DNA of 64,000 nt from an uncultured Prevotellaceae bacterium (GCA_900319525.1 ONOU01000006.1:1-64000); one strand, 5' to 3'; shown: positions 50,684 through 62,300, numbered from the stretch's first letter. A program made the numbers and translations. Notes: generated by a model not told the origin, from the letters alone.

Positions 50684-51331
50684 ATGACCAAGAGCAACGA
50701 CAACAGGATTATACTTCCCGAGCCAACTATCAGGCGCTTGCCATGGTATCTGTCCTATGTGCGCATGTTGGATCACCTGCATGTGGAATATGTGTCATCG
50801 ACGCAGATTTCTAAGGAACTCAACGTGCAGTCATCGCAGATTGCCAAGGACTTGTCGTTTCTCAACATCAGGGGTAAGACTCGCATTGGCTATGAGGTTC
50901 GCGCACTGGTGCGCGGGCTGGAGGACTTTCTGGGCTTTAACCGCCATCACGATGCGGTGGTCATCGGCACGGGTAGTCTGGGAACGGCACTGATGCAGGA
51001 TCATGGTCTGGAGCATTATGGGCTTAACATTGTCGCCGGCTTTGACGTGCGTAGTGAGGTCATAGGCCAGGAACTGGGCGGCGTGCCCGTGTTTGCCATC
51101 AGCGAGTTGAAATCGTGGCTGGCCGAGCACCATGTCCCCATTGCCATCCTCACGGTGCCTGTCGAGAGCGCTCAGGAAACAGCCGACCTGGCAATAGCCA
51201 GCGGCGTGACCGCCTTATGGAATTTCACCCCTTATCGCATCAAGGCTCCCGACAGCGTGGTGATAGCCAACACGTCAATCTATGCCCACCTGGCGATTAT
51301 TTACAATAGGATGCAAGGACAGACGAATTGA
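50684..51331 (+). CDS. rex: Redox-sensing transcriptional repressor Rex
   Basis: This 215-aa regulator senses the NADH/NAD+ ratio and represses fermentative or respiratory genes when NADH is low. The winged-helix N-terminus (about residues 14-85; PTIRRLPWYLSYVRML and STQISKELNVQSSQIAKDLSFL) is followed by a Rossmann fold with GTGSLG at 95-100. The C-terminal swapped helix contains NTSIYAHLAIIYN. Length and motifs are standard. It sits between the first and second C25 genes and may be cotranscribed with the FAH-like gene 80 bp downstream. Confidence 0.93.
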   Translation: MTKSNDNRIILPEPTIRRLPWYLSYVRMLDHLHVEYVSSTQISKELNVQSSQIAKDLSFLNIRGKTRIGYEVRALVRGLEDFLGFNRHHDAVVIGTGSLGTALMQDHGLEHYGLNIVAGFDVRSEVIGQELGGVPVFAISELKSWLAEHHVPIAILTVPVESAQETADLAIASGVTALWNFTPYRIKAPDSVVIANTSIYAHLAIIYNRMQGQTN

Positions 51332-51411
51332 AAACTGCCACCCACGGCGACCGACCGCTTACCTGAGCCGATGGCGCCAAATGGGCTGATATTGAGGAAA
51401 GAGTAACTAAG

Positions 51412-51987
51412 ATGAAGGTAATCGGGTTCACAGGCAATTTTGGAGATGAGGGATGCGCCCCCCAGGCCTTTCTCATGGCCGATTCATCTATTCTGTACAC
51501 TGGACGGCCTTTCTTTATTCCTGACTTCGCCCAGCGTTTTGTGGCTGCGCCCACAATCATCGTGCGCATGGGGCGGCTGGGCAAGTGCGTTGCCCCAAAG
51601 TTTGCCCATCGCTATTGGGACGCCTTCACGGCCGGCTTCACCGTTCGGGCTGTGGAGAGTGATGACGCGCGTCTGGTGGGGTTGGACTGGGCCTTTGACG
51701 GTGCAGCCATCGTGGGCGACTGGATTGCGGCTGACCAGTGCGATGACGTGCTTCATGTGCCTGTCAAGGTGGAGATGAATGACGAGGTGGTGGCACAGCG
51801 TTGCCTGGCCGACATGAATCAGCCGCTCGAGGAGCTGATTGCCGCGACGAGCATCCGTTGCAGCATCAAGATGGGCGACCTGCTGTTTACAGGTGATGCC
51901 GGAGATGGACGTGCAGTCACTCCTGGCGACCACTTGACGGCAAGCATCGGCGGCCACAGGGTGCTGGATGTGAAGGTGAGGATGTAA
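51412..51987 (+). CDS. Fumarylacetoacetate hydrolase-like protein, probably catalytically degenerate
   Basis: This 191-aa protein keeps the overall FAH-family pattern: RPFFIPDFAQRF, VRMGRLGKCVAPKFAHRYWDAFTAGF, AFDGAAIVGDWI and the C-terminal SIKMGDLLFTGDAGDGRAVTPGDHL. In the family, a Glu-x-Glu pair just before the VRxxRLGK segment and an Asp in the D-F-T-A-R-D stretch bind the metal. Here the aligned positions read AAPTIIVR and GFTVRAV, so all three ligands appear replaced. It may keep a structural or ligand-binding role. The alignment is from memory of the family and needs checking. It follows rex on the same strand. Confidence 0.75.
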   Translation: MKVIGFTGNFGDEGCAPQAFLMADSSILYTGRPFFIPDFAQRFVAAPTIIVRMGRLGKCVAPKFAHRYWDAFTAGFTVRAVESDDARLVGLDWAFDGAAIVGDWIAADQCDDVLHVPVKVEMNDEVVAQRCLADMNQPLEELIAATSIRCSIKMGDLLFTGDAGDGRAVTPGDHLTASIGGHRVLDVKVRM

Positions 51988-52033
51988 CCCGAAATCAAAG
52001 AGATAAATAGAAAACTACTTAATAACTAGCGAT

Positions 52034-55000
52034 ATGCGCAAACTGACAAAACTTCAATTGGCATGTGTGGTTGCCTTGATGACTATGCTGTGTTCCAGCT
52101 ACGCGAGTGCGTTCAACACATCGGTTTATGCCACCAGTTCCCGCCTTGCCTCAGGCAAGTGGGTCAAGGTGTCGATACCCGAGAGTGGCGTGTATGAAAT
52201 TACTTACGACGAGTTGCGTGAGATGGGATTCAGCAACCCCGAGAGCGTTCACGTGTATGGCGCTGGCGGTAACCGCATCAGTGAGCAACTCAACGGCACC
52301 TATACCGATGACCTGAAACAGGTGCCCATCCTGCGAGCCAATGACAAGATCTGCTTCTACGGCAACGGCCCGATTGCTTTCTCGATCAGTGACTTCAATT
52401 CCAACCCCCATTACACGCGCTCCTTCAACCCCTATTCACAGGTGGGCTGTTACTTCCTGACCGAGGAATCCTCGTCAGACCTGCAGCCGTCCCGCAAGAC
52501 CGAGGTGACGGTGTCGTCCTATGTGAATTGCCCCACCAGCCTGGGTTACTTCTATCACGAGCGTGAGCTCATGAGCGTGTCCAACTCGGGCAAGGAGATG
52601 CTGGGCGAGGATTTCTCCAAGAGAAAGGTGCTCGTTGACTATTATCTGCCCCACTTGTCGGACAGTACCATCGTGCTGCAAACCGCCATCGCTGCCAGTG
52701 CCAGTGAGGTGAGCTACGCCAACGCTGTGATTCATAGCGGCGCTTATAACGACACGACGTCCTACTCGTTGGCCTCGTCGCGTATCTATAAGCCGTCAAA
52801 CGTCTATGTTTATTACAATTACGCCTCGCCCTATGGCTCGTTAAAGCTCCGTGACCCGTCAGAACAAGGCCAGTATGAGCCCTATCTGCGCTACACTAGC
52901 GGGAGTGGTACTGCCGCCATCGCACATCTGGATTACTTTATCATAACCTATCATCACGAGAACATCCTGGCCGATGCTCCCGACAACCAGCTGGTGATGG
53001 GCTACGGCACAACCCGTGGCTCGGAGCGTTTCATGCTTCCAGGCGCGCCCGCCGGTACCGTGGTGTGGTATATCAACAACACCAAGAGCCCGATGGTGGT
53101 CGCCACCAAGTCCTATAATGACGCTACAGGTAGTGGCACCTACTTCTACTCGGCTCCGGCATCCAATTCCAATTATGTGGCCTTTAACCCCAACCAGACG
53201 CTGAAGAAGATTTCGGCCTACGAACCCGTGGCCAACCAGAACTTGCACGGCATGGCTGTGCCCGACCTGCTGATTATCACGACGCCTGTCTTGAAGGAGC
53301 AGGCCGAGCGCCTGGCCGACCTGCACCGTGCCATTGACGGCATCGATGTGGCTGTGGTGCTCCAGGAACAGGTGTTCAACGAGTTCTCAAGCGGCACACG
53401 TGACGGCATGGCTTACCGCCTGCTGTGTAAGATGCTGTATGACCGCGACAAGAACAAGTTCAAGAACCTGCTGCTGTTTGGTACGGGCTCGTTTGATAAC
53501 CGTGAGCTCATGGGTAGCCATCCTAATGACCTGCTCACCTATCAGAGCGATAACAGCAACTATGAGGACTACTCCTTTGTCAGCGATGACTTCTTCGGCT
53601 TCCTGGACGACAACTCTGGTATCAACATCTCTAACGATAAGCTGCGCATTGGCGTTGGCCGCATCACTTGTGCCGACGAGGACGAGGCCCGCAGCGATGT
53701 GGACAAGATTGTCGAGTACTATGCCAACCCCGACTATGGCGTGTGGCGCAACAACACAATGGTGATGAGTGACTCGCCCGACAAAGGCAAATACATGTTC
53801 CAGGGCCAGGGCTACAAGGATCAGATTGATAACAAGTTGAACACCGGCATGCACGTGAACACGGTTCACAACAGCATGTATCCCCGCTCGACAACACAGC
53901 CCAGCTACGCGGTTAACCGCAAGATGGCTACCGAGGCCAAGCAGCAGCTGGCCTATCAACTGAAGGCTGGCGCCTATTTTGCCACCTATGTGGGCCATGC
54001 GGGAGCTGTCTCGTTTACCCAGACCAACAAGATGTGGACCACCGGCGACGTGTCGCGCACCGTCTATCCTCACTATCCCATCATGTCCACCGCTTGCTGT
54101 GATGTGGCCCACTACGACAACGACACGCGCGGCATCGCCGAGCTGATGTTCCACAAGCGTGACGGCGGCGCCATTGCCCTGCTGACCTCGTCGCGCATGG
54201 TGTTTGACGAAGGCAACGACCAGCTGAACACCAACTTCATCAATGCGCTGTTCAGCTATGACAGCAAGGGCTACATGCCCACGCTGGGCGAGGCCTACAA
54301 GGAGTCAAAACTAGCATTCTCGATGGCCGATACCAACAAGATGTCGTTTTTCCTGCTGGGTGACCCCGCTATGCGTATCAACTATCCCATTTCCCGCTTC
54401 AACATCACCAGCGTGAACGGCATCGACGTGACCGATACGGCCCAGATGGCTGCCATCAGCCCGCTGGGCAAGTTTGAGATCAAGGCTCAAGTGGCTGATG
54501 CCGAGGGTAATCTGGACACCAGCTTCAACGGTGATGCAACGGTGACGCTGTATGACCGTGAGAAGCAGTTCACGACGTTGTCGTTTACAGTCTTGGACGA
54601 AAAGATTGAACGCAACATCTACTTTGACCGTCCCAAGCTGGCCGAGGTGACTGGCCGCGTGGTGAATGGCCAGTTCACCGGCATGATGATCGCCCCGCAA
54701 TCGCCGTTGGCGCTCAACGAGGGTGTGCTGCTGCGCGTGTATGCCCACAAGGATGGTACCGATTACATGGTGAACGGCTTGACCAAGCAGGTGAAGATGT
54801 TGCCCTATGACGAGGCAACGGCCATTAGCGACACTCAAGCTCCGGTGATCACCGCCATGTTTGTCAACGACGAGTCGACTTTTACCGACGGTGCTATGAT
54901 TGCTCCCAATGCGATGCTCTATATCACAGCTAGCGATGACGAGGCTATCAATATGCAGTCTAACTCGGTGCAGAGCAGCATGAAGCTGCAACTCGACGGT

Positions 55001-55495
55001 GGCAAGACGTCCTACAACGACGTGACCTGCTATGCGACCGTTGGCGACGATGGCAAGACCGTGAACGTCGAGTTCCCGTTGTCGAGTCTGTCTGAGGGGT
55101 TGCATTCATTGACCTACACCGTGTATGACATGCTGGGCAACAGCGACAGCCGCACGATCACGTTCATGGTGGGCACGGCATCGGTGGTGGATCTCGTGAC
55201 CGACAGACTGCCAGCCTTTGTGGACGGCGACGTCAACTTTGACATCGACACCGAGCTGGCATTGACACCCGAGCTGGTGCTGCGCGTGACCGATGCTACC
55301 GGTAAGCTGGTGTGGATGACCAAGACCAGCGATTTCCCAGTGAACTGGGACATGACTGATATGGATGGCAACAAGGTGCCTGCGGGCCTGTACCGCTACT
55401 TTGGCACCTATAACGATGGCGTGAATTATGGTGGCACTCCCATCAATAAGCTGATCGTCCTTGACCCGTCAAGGGAACGCCAGCGGGGTGAGTAA
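52034..55495 (+). CDS. PorU-like C25 peptidase, copy 2
   Basis: A 1153-aa paralog. Signal peptide to about residue 27 (YASA-FNTS), an N-terminal beta region with YDELREMGFSNPESVHVYGAGG, then a C25 domain with His655 (YVGHAGAVSF) and Cys689 (TACCDVAHYD). Residues about 780-1075 are Ig-like. The C-terminal module (LRVTDATGKLVWMTK ... WDMTDMDGNKVPAGLYRYFGTYNDG) differs from copy 1. The tract around residues 475-505 (LLLFGTGSFDNRELMGSHP) is shared almost unchanged with copies 3 and 4, so these three form a recent tandem family. It ends at a strong terminator. Confidence 0.85.
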   Translation: MRKLTKLQLACVVALMTMLCSSYASAFNTSVYATSSRLASGKWVKVSIPESGVYEITYDELREMGFSNPESVHVYGAGGNRISEQLNGTYTDDLKQVPILRANDKICFYGNGPIAFSISDFNSNPHYTRSFNPYSQVGCYFLTEESSSDLQPSRKTEVTVSSYVNCPTSLGYFYHERELMSVSNSGKEMLGEDFSKRKVLVDYYLPHLSDSTIVLQTAIAASASEVSYANAVIHSGAYNDTTSYSLASSRIYKPSNVYVYYNYASPYGSLKLRDPSEQGQYEPYLRYTSGSGTAAIAHLDYFIITYHHENILADAPDNQLVMGYGTTRGSERFMLPGAPAGTVVWYINNTKSPMVVATKSYNDATGSGTYFYSAPASNSNYVAFNPNQTLKKISAYEPVANQNLHGMAVPDLLIITTPVLKEQAERLADLHRAIDGIDVAVVLQEQVFNEFSSGTRDGMAYRLLCKMLYDRDKNKFKNLLLFGTGSFDNRELMGSHPNDLLTYQSDNSNYEDYSFVSDDFFGFLDDNSGINISNDKLRIGVGRITCADEDEARSDVDKIVEYYANPDYGVWRNNTMVMSDSPDKGKYMFQGQGYKDQIDNKLNTGMHVNTVHNSMYPRSTTQPSYAVNRKMATEAKQQLAYQLKAGAYFATYVGHAGAVSFTQTNKMWTTGDVSRTVYPHYPIMSTACCDVAHYDNDTRGIAELMFHKRDGGAIALLTSSRMVFDEGNDQLNTNFINALFSYDSKGYMPTLGEAYKESKLAFSMADTNKMSFFLLGDPAMRINYPISRFNITSVNGIDVTDTAQMAAISPLGKFEIKAQVADAEGNLDTSFNGDATVTLYDREKQFTTLSFTVLDEKIERNIYFDRPKLAEVTGRVVNGQFTGMMIAPQSPLALNEGVLLRVYAHKDGTDYMVNGLTKQVKMLPYDEATAISDTQAPVITAMFVNDESTFTDGAMIAPNAMLYITASDDEAINMQSNSVQSSMKLQLDGGKTSYNDVTCYATVGDDGKTVNVEFPLSSLSEGLHSLTYTVYDMLGNSDSRTITFMVGTASVVDLVTDRLPAFVDGDVNFDIDTELALTPELVLRVTDATGKLVWMTKTSDFPVNWDMTDMDGNKVPAGLYRYFGTYNDGVNYGGTPINKLIVLDPSRERQRGE

Positions 55496-55561
55496 CGCCG
55501 CTTGGCGAGGTGGACACGCATTCTGTTGCCGGCACCACCTCTAGCATCTTGATTTAACAAG

Positions 55562-55612
55562 CGCGGGAGCGAACCAGGTAAGCCTGGTGACGCTCCCGCG
55601 TTTGCATTTGTT
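55562..55612 (+). terminator. Rho-independent terminator after C25 copy 2
   Basis: CGCGGGAGCG (55562-55571) pairs with CGCTCCCGCG (55591-55600), with an inner ACCAGG/CCTGGT stem, then a T-rich tail. It separates copy 2 from copy 3. Confidence 0.8.
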
Positions 55613-55676
55613 TAGCAATTGTGTGAAAAGACAAAAAAACTAAGTCTTGGAGATGAGATACTAAAATCTTTTTTAT

Positions 55677-55684
55677 TACCTTTG
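55677..55684 (+). promoter_or_regulatory. -7 box for C25 copy 3
   Basis: TACCTTTG matches TAnnTTTG, 86 bp upstream of the ATG at 55771. No correctly spaced TTG was found. Confidence 0.55.
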
Positions 55685-55770
55685 TGGTTTGAATAATTGG
55701 CACATGCAGGGCTTGTCCCGGATGAGTGTGCCATAACGAGAGTAGCAAGAAATCAACAAAAAGAGAAGAT

Positions 55771-58700
55771 ATGCGCAATCTGACGAGAATTCAATTTGTA
55801 TGTGTGGTCTTGATGGCCATTCTGGGCGCTAGCTATGCGGGCGCGTTCGACACATCGGTTTATGCGACCCAATCCAGGCTCGCGACGGGCAAGTGGGTGA
55901 AAGTGACGATTCCCGAGAACGGAGTGTATGAGATTACCTATGATGAATTACGGGAGATGGGTTTCAACAATCCTGGTCAGGTCCATGTGTATGGCCAGGG
56001 TGGTGCCCGCATCAACGAGGTGCTCAACGGCACCGCCACTGATGATCTGGTACAGGTCCCCATCCTGCGCACAGGCAATAAGATCTGTTTTTATGGCTGC
56101 GGCCCTGTCGCCTTCAGCCTCAAGGACTACAATACAGCGACACGCTTTGTGCGCGACCTCAACCCGTATTCCCAGGTAGGCTGCTATTTCCTGACCGAGG
56201 AATCCACCGCCGATCTGCAGCCCCAGGACAGAGCGGTTCCCGTGGTTTCAAACTATGTGGACAATGCGGTGAGCTTGAACTATTTCTATCACGAGCGTGA
56301 CCTCATGAGCGTCACCAACTCTGGCAAGGACATGCTTGGTGAGGATTTCTCCAAGCGCCGCATGTTCATCGACTACTACTTGCCTAACCTGGCCGACAGC
56401 AGCATTGTTGTGCATGCTACTATTGCCGGATATCCGTCAGAGACGGCCTATGCCAACGCTGTTATTCACAGTGGCGGATCAACCGATACTACTGCCTACA
56501 CCACTTCATTGTCACGAGTTAACAAAATTCCGGATTCAAACTCCTACACGAAGTATAATTCAGCATCGCCTTATGCCGCGTTGCACTTGACTCATCCAGC
56601 CGAGCATGGCCAGTTTGAGCCCATTTTCAAGTATCCCAGCGGGAGTGGATCGGCTTCTATTGCGCGTCTGGACTACTTCATCTTGAGTTACAAGCAAGAG
56701 AATATACTCGCTGGCGCCCCCGACAATCAGTTGTTGATGGGTTATGGTGTGTGCCGTGGAGCAGAACGCTTCTTGTTGCCAAATGCCCCTGCCAGCATGG
56801 TGCTGTGGTACATCAGCAATCCCAAGTTGCCGATGACTGTTGCCACCACCAGCTATGATGATGCTAGCGGTAAGGGCCGTTGCTTCTTTACCTCGCCTAT
56901 TGCCAGCTCTCTCTATGTGGCATTTGACCCGACACAGACGCTGAAGAAGATCACTGCCTACGAGCCCGTGGCCAACCAGAACCTGCATGGCATGGCCGTG
57001 CCCGACATGCTGGTCATCACGACCGCGGCCCTCAAGGAGCAGGCCGAGCGTCTGGCCGACATGCACCGTGCCATTGACGGCATCGACGTGGCCGTTGTGC
57101 TCCAGGATCAAGTGTTCAACGAGTTCTCTAGTGGTGTGCGCGACGGCATGGCCTACCGCCTGCTGTGCAAAATGCTGTATGACCGCGATAATGTGAAATT
57201 CAAGAATCTGCTGCTGTTTGGCACTGGCTCATTTGACAACCGCGAGCTCATGGGTAGCCATCCCAATGATCTGCTCACCTATCAGAGTGATAACAGCAAC
57301 TCCACTGACCGTGCCTATACGAGCGATGACTTCTTCGGACTGCTGGACGACAACAGCGGCACCAATGTGGCCAGTGCCAAGCTGCGCATCGGTATTGGCC
57401 GCATTACCTGTACCGATGTGGATGAGGCCCGCAGCGACGTTGACAAGATCGTCGAGTACTATGCCAACCCCGACTACGGTGTGTGGCGAAATAGCGCACT
57501 GGTCATCAGCGACTCTCCCGACTGGGGCGAGTACATGTTCCAGGGACAGGGATACAAGAACTTGATTGATAACAAGTTGAATACGGGAATGAACGTGAAT
57601 ACGGTTCACAACAGCATGTATCCCCGCTCGACGACCGAGCCTACATTTGCTGTTGACCGCAAGACCGCAACCGAGGGTAAGCGTAAACTGTCCATGGAGT
57701 TCAAGGCAGGTGCCTATTTCGCTACCTATGTGGGTCATGCAGGTGCAGTCTCGTTCACCAAGACCAACAAGATGTGGACCACTGGTGACGTGTCACGTAC
57801 GGCCTATCCCCACTATCCCATCATGTCCACGGCCTGCTGTAACGTGGCCCACTTTGACAACGACTCGCGTGGCATCGCTGAGTTGATGTTCCACAAGCGT
57901 GATGGTGGTGCTATCGCACTGCTCACGTCGTCCCGCATGGTGTTCGCGTCATCTAACGACAAGTTGAACCAGTACTTCATCAATGCCCTGTTCAGCTATG
58001 ACAGCAAGGGTTACATGCCCACGCTGGGTGAGGCTTACATGGCTAGCAAGCTGGGTTTCACCTCCCAGGATATCAACAAGATGTCATTCTTCCTGCTGGG
58101 TGACCCGGCGATGCGTATCAACTATCCCGTGTCCCGCTTCAACATCACCAGCGTGAACGGTACTGACGTGACCGACACGACCCGTACAGCCTCCATCAGC
58201 CCGCTGAGCAAGTTTGAAGTCAAGGCCCAAGTTGTGGATGCCGATGGTAACATTGATACCAGCTTCAACGGCGACGCCACGGTGATGCTCTATGACCGCG
58301 AGGATTACTTCACGACATTGAATTTCAATACATTGAATGGAACTAGAGAAGATCGTGACATCTATTGTGACCGTCCCAAGCTGGCTCAAATCGCAGGCCG
58401 TGTGGTCAATGGCCAGTTTACCGGCATGATGATCGCCCCCAGGTCGCCGCTGGCCCGCAACGAGGGTGTGATGCTGCGCGTGTACGCCCACAAAGATGAT
58501 ACTGATGTTATGGTGAACGGTTTCACCAAGCAGGTGAAAATGCTCCCTCTCGATGAGAACAACGTGATTAACGATGGCGAGTCGCCTGTAATTACCTCGA
58601 TGTATGTCAACGATGAGGCAACCTTTGCCGATGGCGCCTTGATTGCCCCCTCTGCTATGCTCTACATCAGCGCAACCGATAACGAGGCCATCAGCATGCA

Positions 58701-59232
58701 GCCCAACTCGGTGAGCAACACGATGATCCTGCAACTCGACGGCGGCAAGCAGTCCTATGGCGAGGTGACTTATTACGCTACCGTAGGCGAGGGCGGCAAG
58801 ACGGTGAACATTGAGTTCCCGCTATCGAACTTGACCGAAGGCCTGCACACGTTGACCTACACCGTGTATGACATGCTTGGGAACAGTGCCAGCCGCACCA
58901 TCTCGTTCCTGGTGGGCCAGGCATCGGCTGTCGAACTGGTGGCCGACAAGCTGCCCGCCTTCCTGGATGGCGACGTCAACTTTAATCTGGACTCTGAATT
59001 GACAACGTCTCCCGAAATGGTAGTGCGTGTGACCGACGCTGTCGGCAAACTCGTGTGGATGACCAAGACGAGCAGTTTCCCTGTTCAATGGGATATGAGA
59101 GATATGGATGGCAACAAGGTGCCTGCGGGCTTGTACCGCTACTTTGGTACCTACAATGATGGCGTGAACTATGGTGGCACGTCAATCAACAAGCTCATCA
59201 TCCTTGAACCTGTCAAAACCGCTGTCAACTGA
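55771..59232 (+). CDS. PorU-like C25 peptidase, copy 3
   Basis: I start at ATG 55771 (MRNLTRIQFVCVVLMAILGASYAGA, 1153 aa), which gives a signal peptide like copies 2 and 4; the upstream ATG at 55726 adds a charged stretch. The C25 site is intact: His656 (YVGHAGAVSF) and Cys690 (TACCNVAHFD). The order of domains is that of copy 2, with the same C-terminal module ending in NKLIILEPVKTAVN. It has its own promoter, and the next copy follows after 71 bp without a visible terminator, so copies 3 and 4 may share a transcript. Confidence 0.85.
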   Translation: MRNLTRIQFVCVVLMAILGASYAGAFDTSVYATQSRLATGKWVKVTIPENGVYEITYDELREMGFNNPGQVHVYGQGGARINEVLNGTATDDLVQVPILRTGNKICFYGCGPVAFSLKDYNTATRFVRDLNPYSQVGCYFLTEESTADLQPQDRAVPVVSNYVDNAVSLNYFYHERDLMSVTNSGKDMLGEDFSKRRMFIDYYLPNLADSSIVVHATIAGYPSETAYANAVIHSGGSTDTTAYTTSLSRVNKIPDSNSYTKYNSASPYAALHLTHPAEHGQFEPIFKYPSGSGSASIARLDYFILSYKQENILAGAPDNQLLMGYGVCRGAERFLLPNAPASMVLWYISNPKLPMTVATTSYDDASGKGRCFFTSPIASSLYVAFDPTQTLKKITAYEPVANQNLHGMAVPDMLVITTAALKEQAERLADMHRAIDGIDVAVVLQDQVFNEFSSGVRDGMAYRLLCKMLYDRDNVKFKNLLLFGTGSFDNRELMGSHPNDLLTYQSDNSNSTDRAYTSDDFFGLLDDNSGTNVASAKLRIGIGRITCTDVDEARSDVDKIVEYYANPDYGVWRNSALVISDSPDWGEYMFQGQGYKNLIDNKLNTGMNVNTVHNSMYPRSTTEPTFAVDRKTATEGKRKLSMEFKAGAYFATYVGHAGAVSFTKTNKMWTTGDVSRTAYPHYPIMSTACCNVAHFDNDSRGIAELMFHKRDGGAIALLTSSRMVFASSNDKLNQYFINALFSYDSKGYMPTLGEAYMASKLGFTSQDINKMSFFLLGDPAMRINYPVSRFNITSVNGTDVTDTTRTASISPLSKFEVKAQVVDADGNIDTSFNGDATVMLYDREDYFTTLNFNTLNGTREDRDIYCDRPKLAQIAGRVVNGQFTGMMIAPRSPLARNEGVMLRVYAHKDDTDVMVNGFTKQVKMLPLDENNVINDGESPVITSMYVNDEATFADGALIAPSAMLYISATDNEAISMQPNSVSNTMILQLDGGKQSYGEVTYYATVGEGGKTVNIEFPLSNLTEGLHTLTYTVYDMLGNSASRTISFLVGQASAVELVADKLPAFLDGDVNFNLDSELTTSPEMVVRVTDAVGKLVWMTKTSSFPVQWDMRDMDGNKVPAGLYRYFGTYNDGVNYGGTSINKLIILEPVKTAVN

Positions 59233-59303
59233 CACTTTCCGTGCGGCTGTTGTCAGCCCTGTTATGCTTGAAAATTATTAATCGAGAAACATGAATTGAA
59301 GAT

Positions 59304-62300
59304 ATGCTCAAACTGAATAAACTGCAACTCGCATGCGTAATCCTGATGGCCGTCTTGTGTGCAGGACATGCGGGTGCGTTCGACACGTCAAAGTATGCGT
59401 CCCAGTCCAAGCTTGCCACGGGCAAGTGGGTCAAAGTGATGGTGCCCGAGAGTGGTGTGTACGAGATTACCTATGACGAGCTGCGCAAGATGGGCTTTGA
59501 CAACCCGTCCCAGGTGCATGTTTATGGCCATGGTGGTAACCGCATCAGTGAGGTGCTTAATGGCAAGGCTGTAGATGACTTGAAGGCTGTGCCTATCTTG
59601 CGTGTGAACGATAAGATCTGCTTCTATGGCAATGGCCCTGTAGCCTTTACCATGTCTGAATACATGAGCGTGCCCCACTACACACGCGTGTTCAATCCCT
59701 ATTCACAGGAAGGCTGCTATTTCCTGACCGAGGAATCGACACCTGACGTGGTCCCCATGCGTAAAGCGGTGCCCTCGGTGAGCAGCTATGTGAACACGGC
59801 CAGCAGCATGAGTTTCTATTATCATGAGCGGGACCTGATGTCGGCAGCAAGCTCGGGCAAGGAAATGCTGGGTGAGGACTTCGCCAGAAACCAGCTGCTG
59901 GTGGACTACTACCTGCCGCAGCTGTCTGATAGCACCCTGGTCCTGCAAACCGCCCTTGCCGCCAATGTGCTGGAGACTTCCTATGCCAACGCGGTACTGC
60001 ATAGCGGCAATGGAACCGACACAACGGCTTACCCCGAAGCGTCATCAGTCCTCTACATGCCGCTGGAAAATGTGTATTACAATGTCGCTTCTCCATCTGC
60101 CGCGATCAAGCTCAGTCATCCGCAACAACGTGGACAGTTCGAGCCCATCCTGAAGAACTCCAGTGGCACGAATTCGGCCTTGTTGGCGCGTCTGGACTAC
60201 TTTATCCTGACTTATAAGCACCATAATATCCTTGTCGGTATGCCCGACAACCAGATGCTCATGGGTTATGCCATGACTTCGGGCAAGGAGCGCTTGATGC
60301 TGCCCTATGCCACGTCGAGCACTGTGGTGTGGTTTATCAACAACACCCAGTCGCCCATGGTGGTGCCCACCACGGCCTATAACGAGGGAAATACACACGG
60401 CTTGTCTTTCTTCGCTAACCCGATCAGCTATGCGACCTATGTGGCCTTCGATCCGGCTAAGACACTGAAGAAGATATCCCGTTATGAGCCGGTGGCCAAC
60501 CAGAACCTGCACGGCATGCCTGAGCCCGACCTGCTGATTATTGCCTCGACGGCATTCAAGGAGCAGGCCGACCGCCTAGCCGACATGCACCGTGCCATTG
60601 ACGGTATCACCGTGGCCGTGGTGACCCAGGATCAAGTGTTCAACGAGTTCTCGAGTGGCACGCGCGATGCAATGGCTTACCGCCTGCTGTGCAAGATGCT
60701 CTATGACCGTGACAATGTTAAATTCAAGAACCTGTTGCTGTTTGGCACGGGCTCATTTGACAACCGTGAACTCATGGGCAGTCATCCCAATGACCTGCTC
60801 ACTTACCAGAGTGACGAGAGCAACATCCTGGAACAGAGCTACACAAGTGATGACTTCTTCGGTATGCTGGCCGATAATTCGGGCGCTAATCTGGCAGCCG
60901 ACAAGCTCAGCATCGGAGTAGGTCGCATCACTTGTGTTGACGTGGATGAGGCCCGCAGCGACGTTGACAAGATCATTGATTACTATGCCAATCCTGACTA
61001 TGGGGTGTGGCGCAACAATACCATCGTGTCGAGTGACTCACCCGACGGCGGAATGTATATGTTCCAGGCACAGGGTTACAAAGACCTGATTGAGGGAAGC
61101 CTGAATACGGGCATGCATGTGAACACGGTTCACGACAGCATGTACCCGCGTTCGCCTAACGAGCCCACATATGCGGTCGAGCGCAAGACGGCTACCGAGG
61201 CCAAGCAGCGCTTGAGCTACCTGCTCAAGGATGGTGCTTACTTTGCAACCTATGTAGGGCACGCAGGTTCAGTTAGCTTGACTAAATATAACAAGATGTG
61301 GACCATCTCGGATGTGGCCAACACGTCTTATCCTTACTATCCCATCATGTCATTGGCTTGCTGTGACGTGGCCCACTTTGACAACACCACACGAGGCATC
61401 GCCGAGTTGATGTTCCACAAGCGTGACGGTGGCGCTATCGCCCTGTTGACATCAGCGCGTATGGTATCCGCCATGCCTAACAATCAGTTGAACCGTAACT
61501 TCATCAATGCCCTGTTCAGCTATGACCGCACGGGCGTGATGCCTACAGTGGGCGAGGCCTACAAGGAGGCAAAACTGTCATTCGTCGGTGCCGACATGAA
61601 CAAGCTGTCTTTCTTCCTGCTGGGCGATCCCGCCATGCGGGTGAATTATCCGACTCCCCGCTTCAACATCACCAGCGTGAACGGAACCGATGTGACCGAC
61701 ACGCTCAATGCCGAGGTGTACCCACTGTGTCGCTTTGAGATTAAGGCACAGGTCGTTGACGGCCAGGGTAATGTGGACCGCAGCTTTAATGGCGATGCCA
61801 CGGCAACGCTCTATGGACACGAGAACCTGTTCACGACACTGAGCAACATCATGGGCACAGAGGAACGCGAAATCTATATGGACCGCACTAAACTGGCCGA
61901 GATTTCGGGTAGGGTAGAGAACGGCCTGTTTACGGGCTCAATGATTGCTCCCCGTGTACCCTATGGCCGCTCCTCAACCGTGTTGACGTCGATGTTGCGC
62001 GTGTATGCCCACAAAGACAGTAGCGACTGCATGGTGAATGGTGTCACCAAGCAGATCATCATGCTGCCCTATGACGAGTCTAAGGTCATTGAGGATAACG
62101 AGGCTCCCGTGATTACTGCCATGTACCTGAATGAGGAGAGCAGCTTTGGCGAGGGTGCTGTCGTTTCGCCCAATACGATGCTCTATATCAACGTGACCGA
62201 TAACGAGGGCATCAACGTTCAGGCCAATTCCCCCTCCAGCAGCATGAAGTTGTCGCTCGATGACGGCAAAGCGTCATTTGGTGACATCCTGTGTGGCGCT

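Noticed and set aside
50459-50782. 107-aa open frame on the minus strand
   Set aside because: It runs through the rex promoter and start codon, has a low-complexity translation and no recognisable domain.
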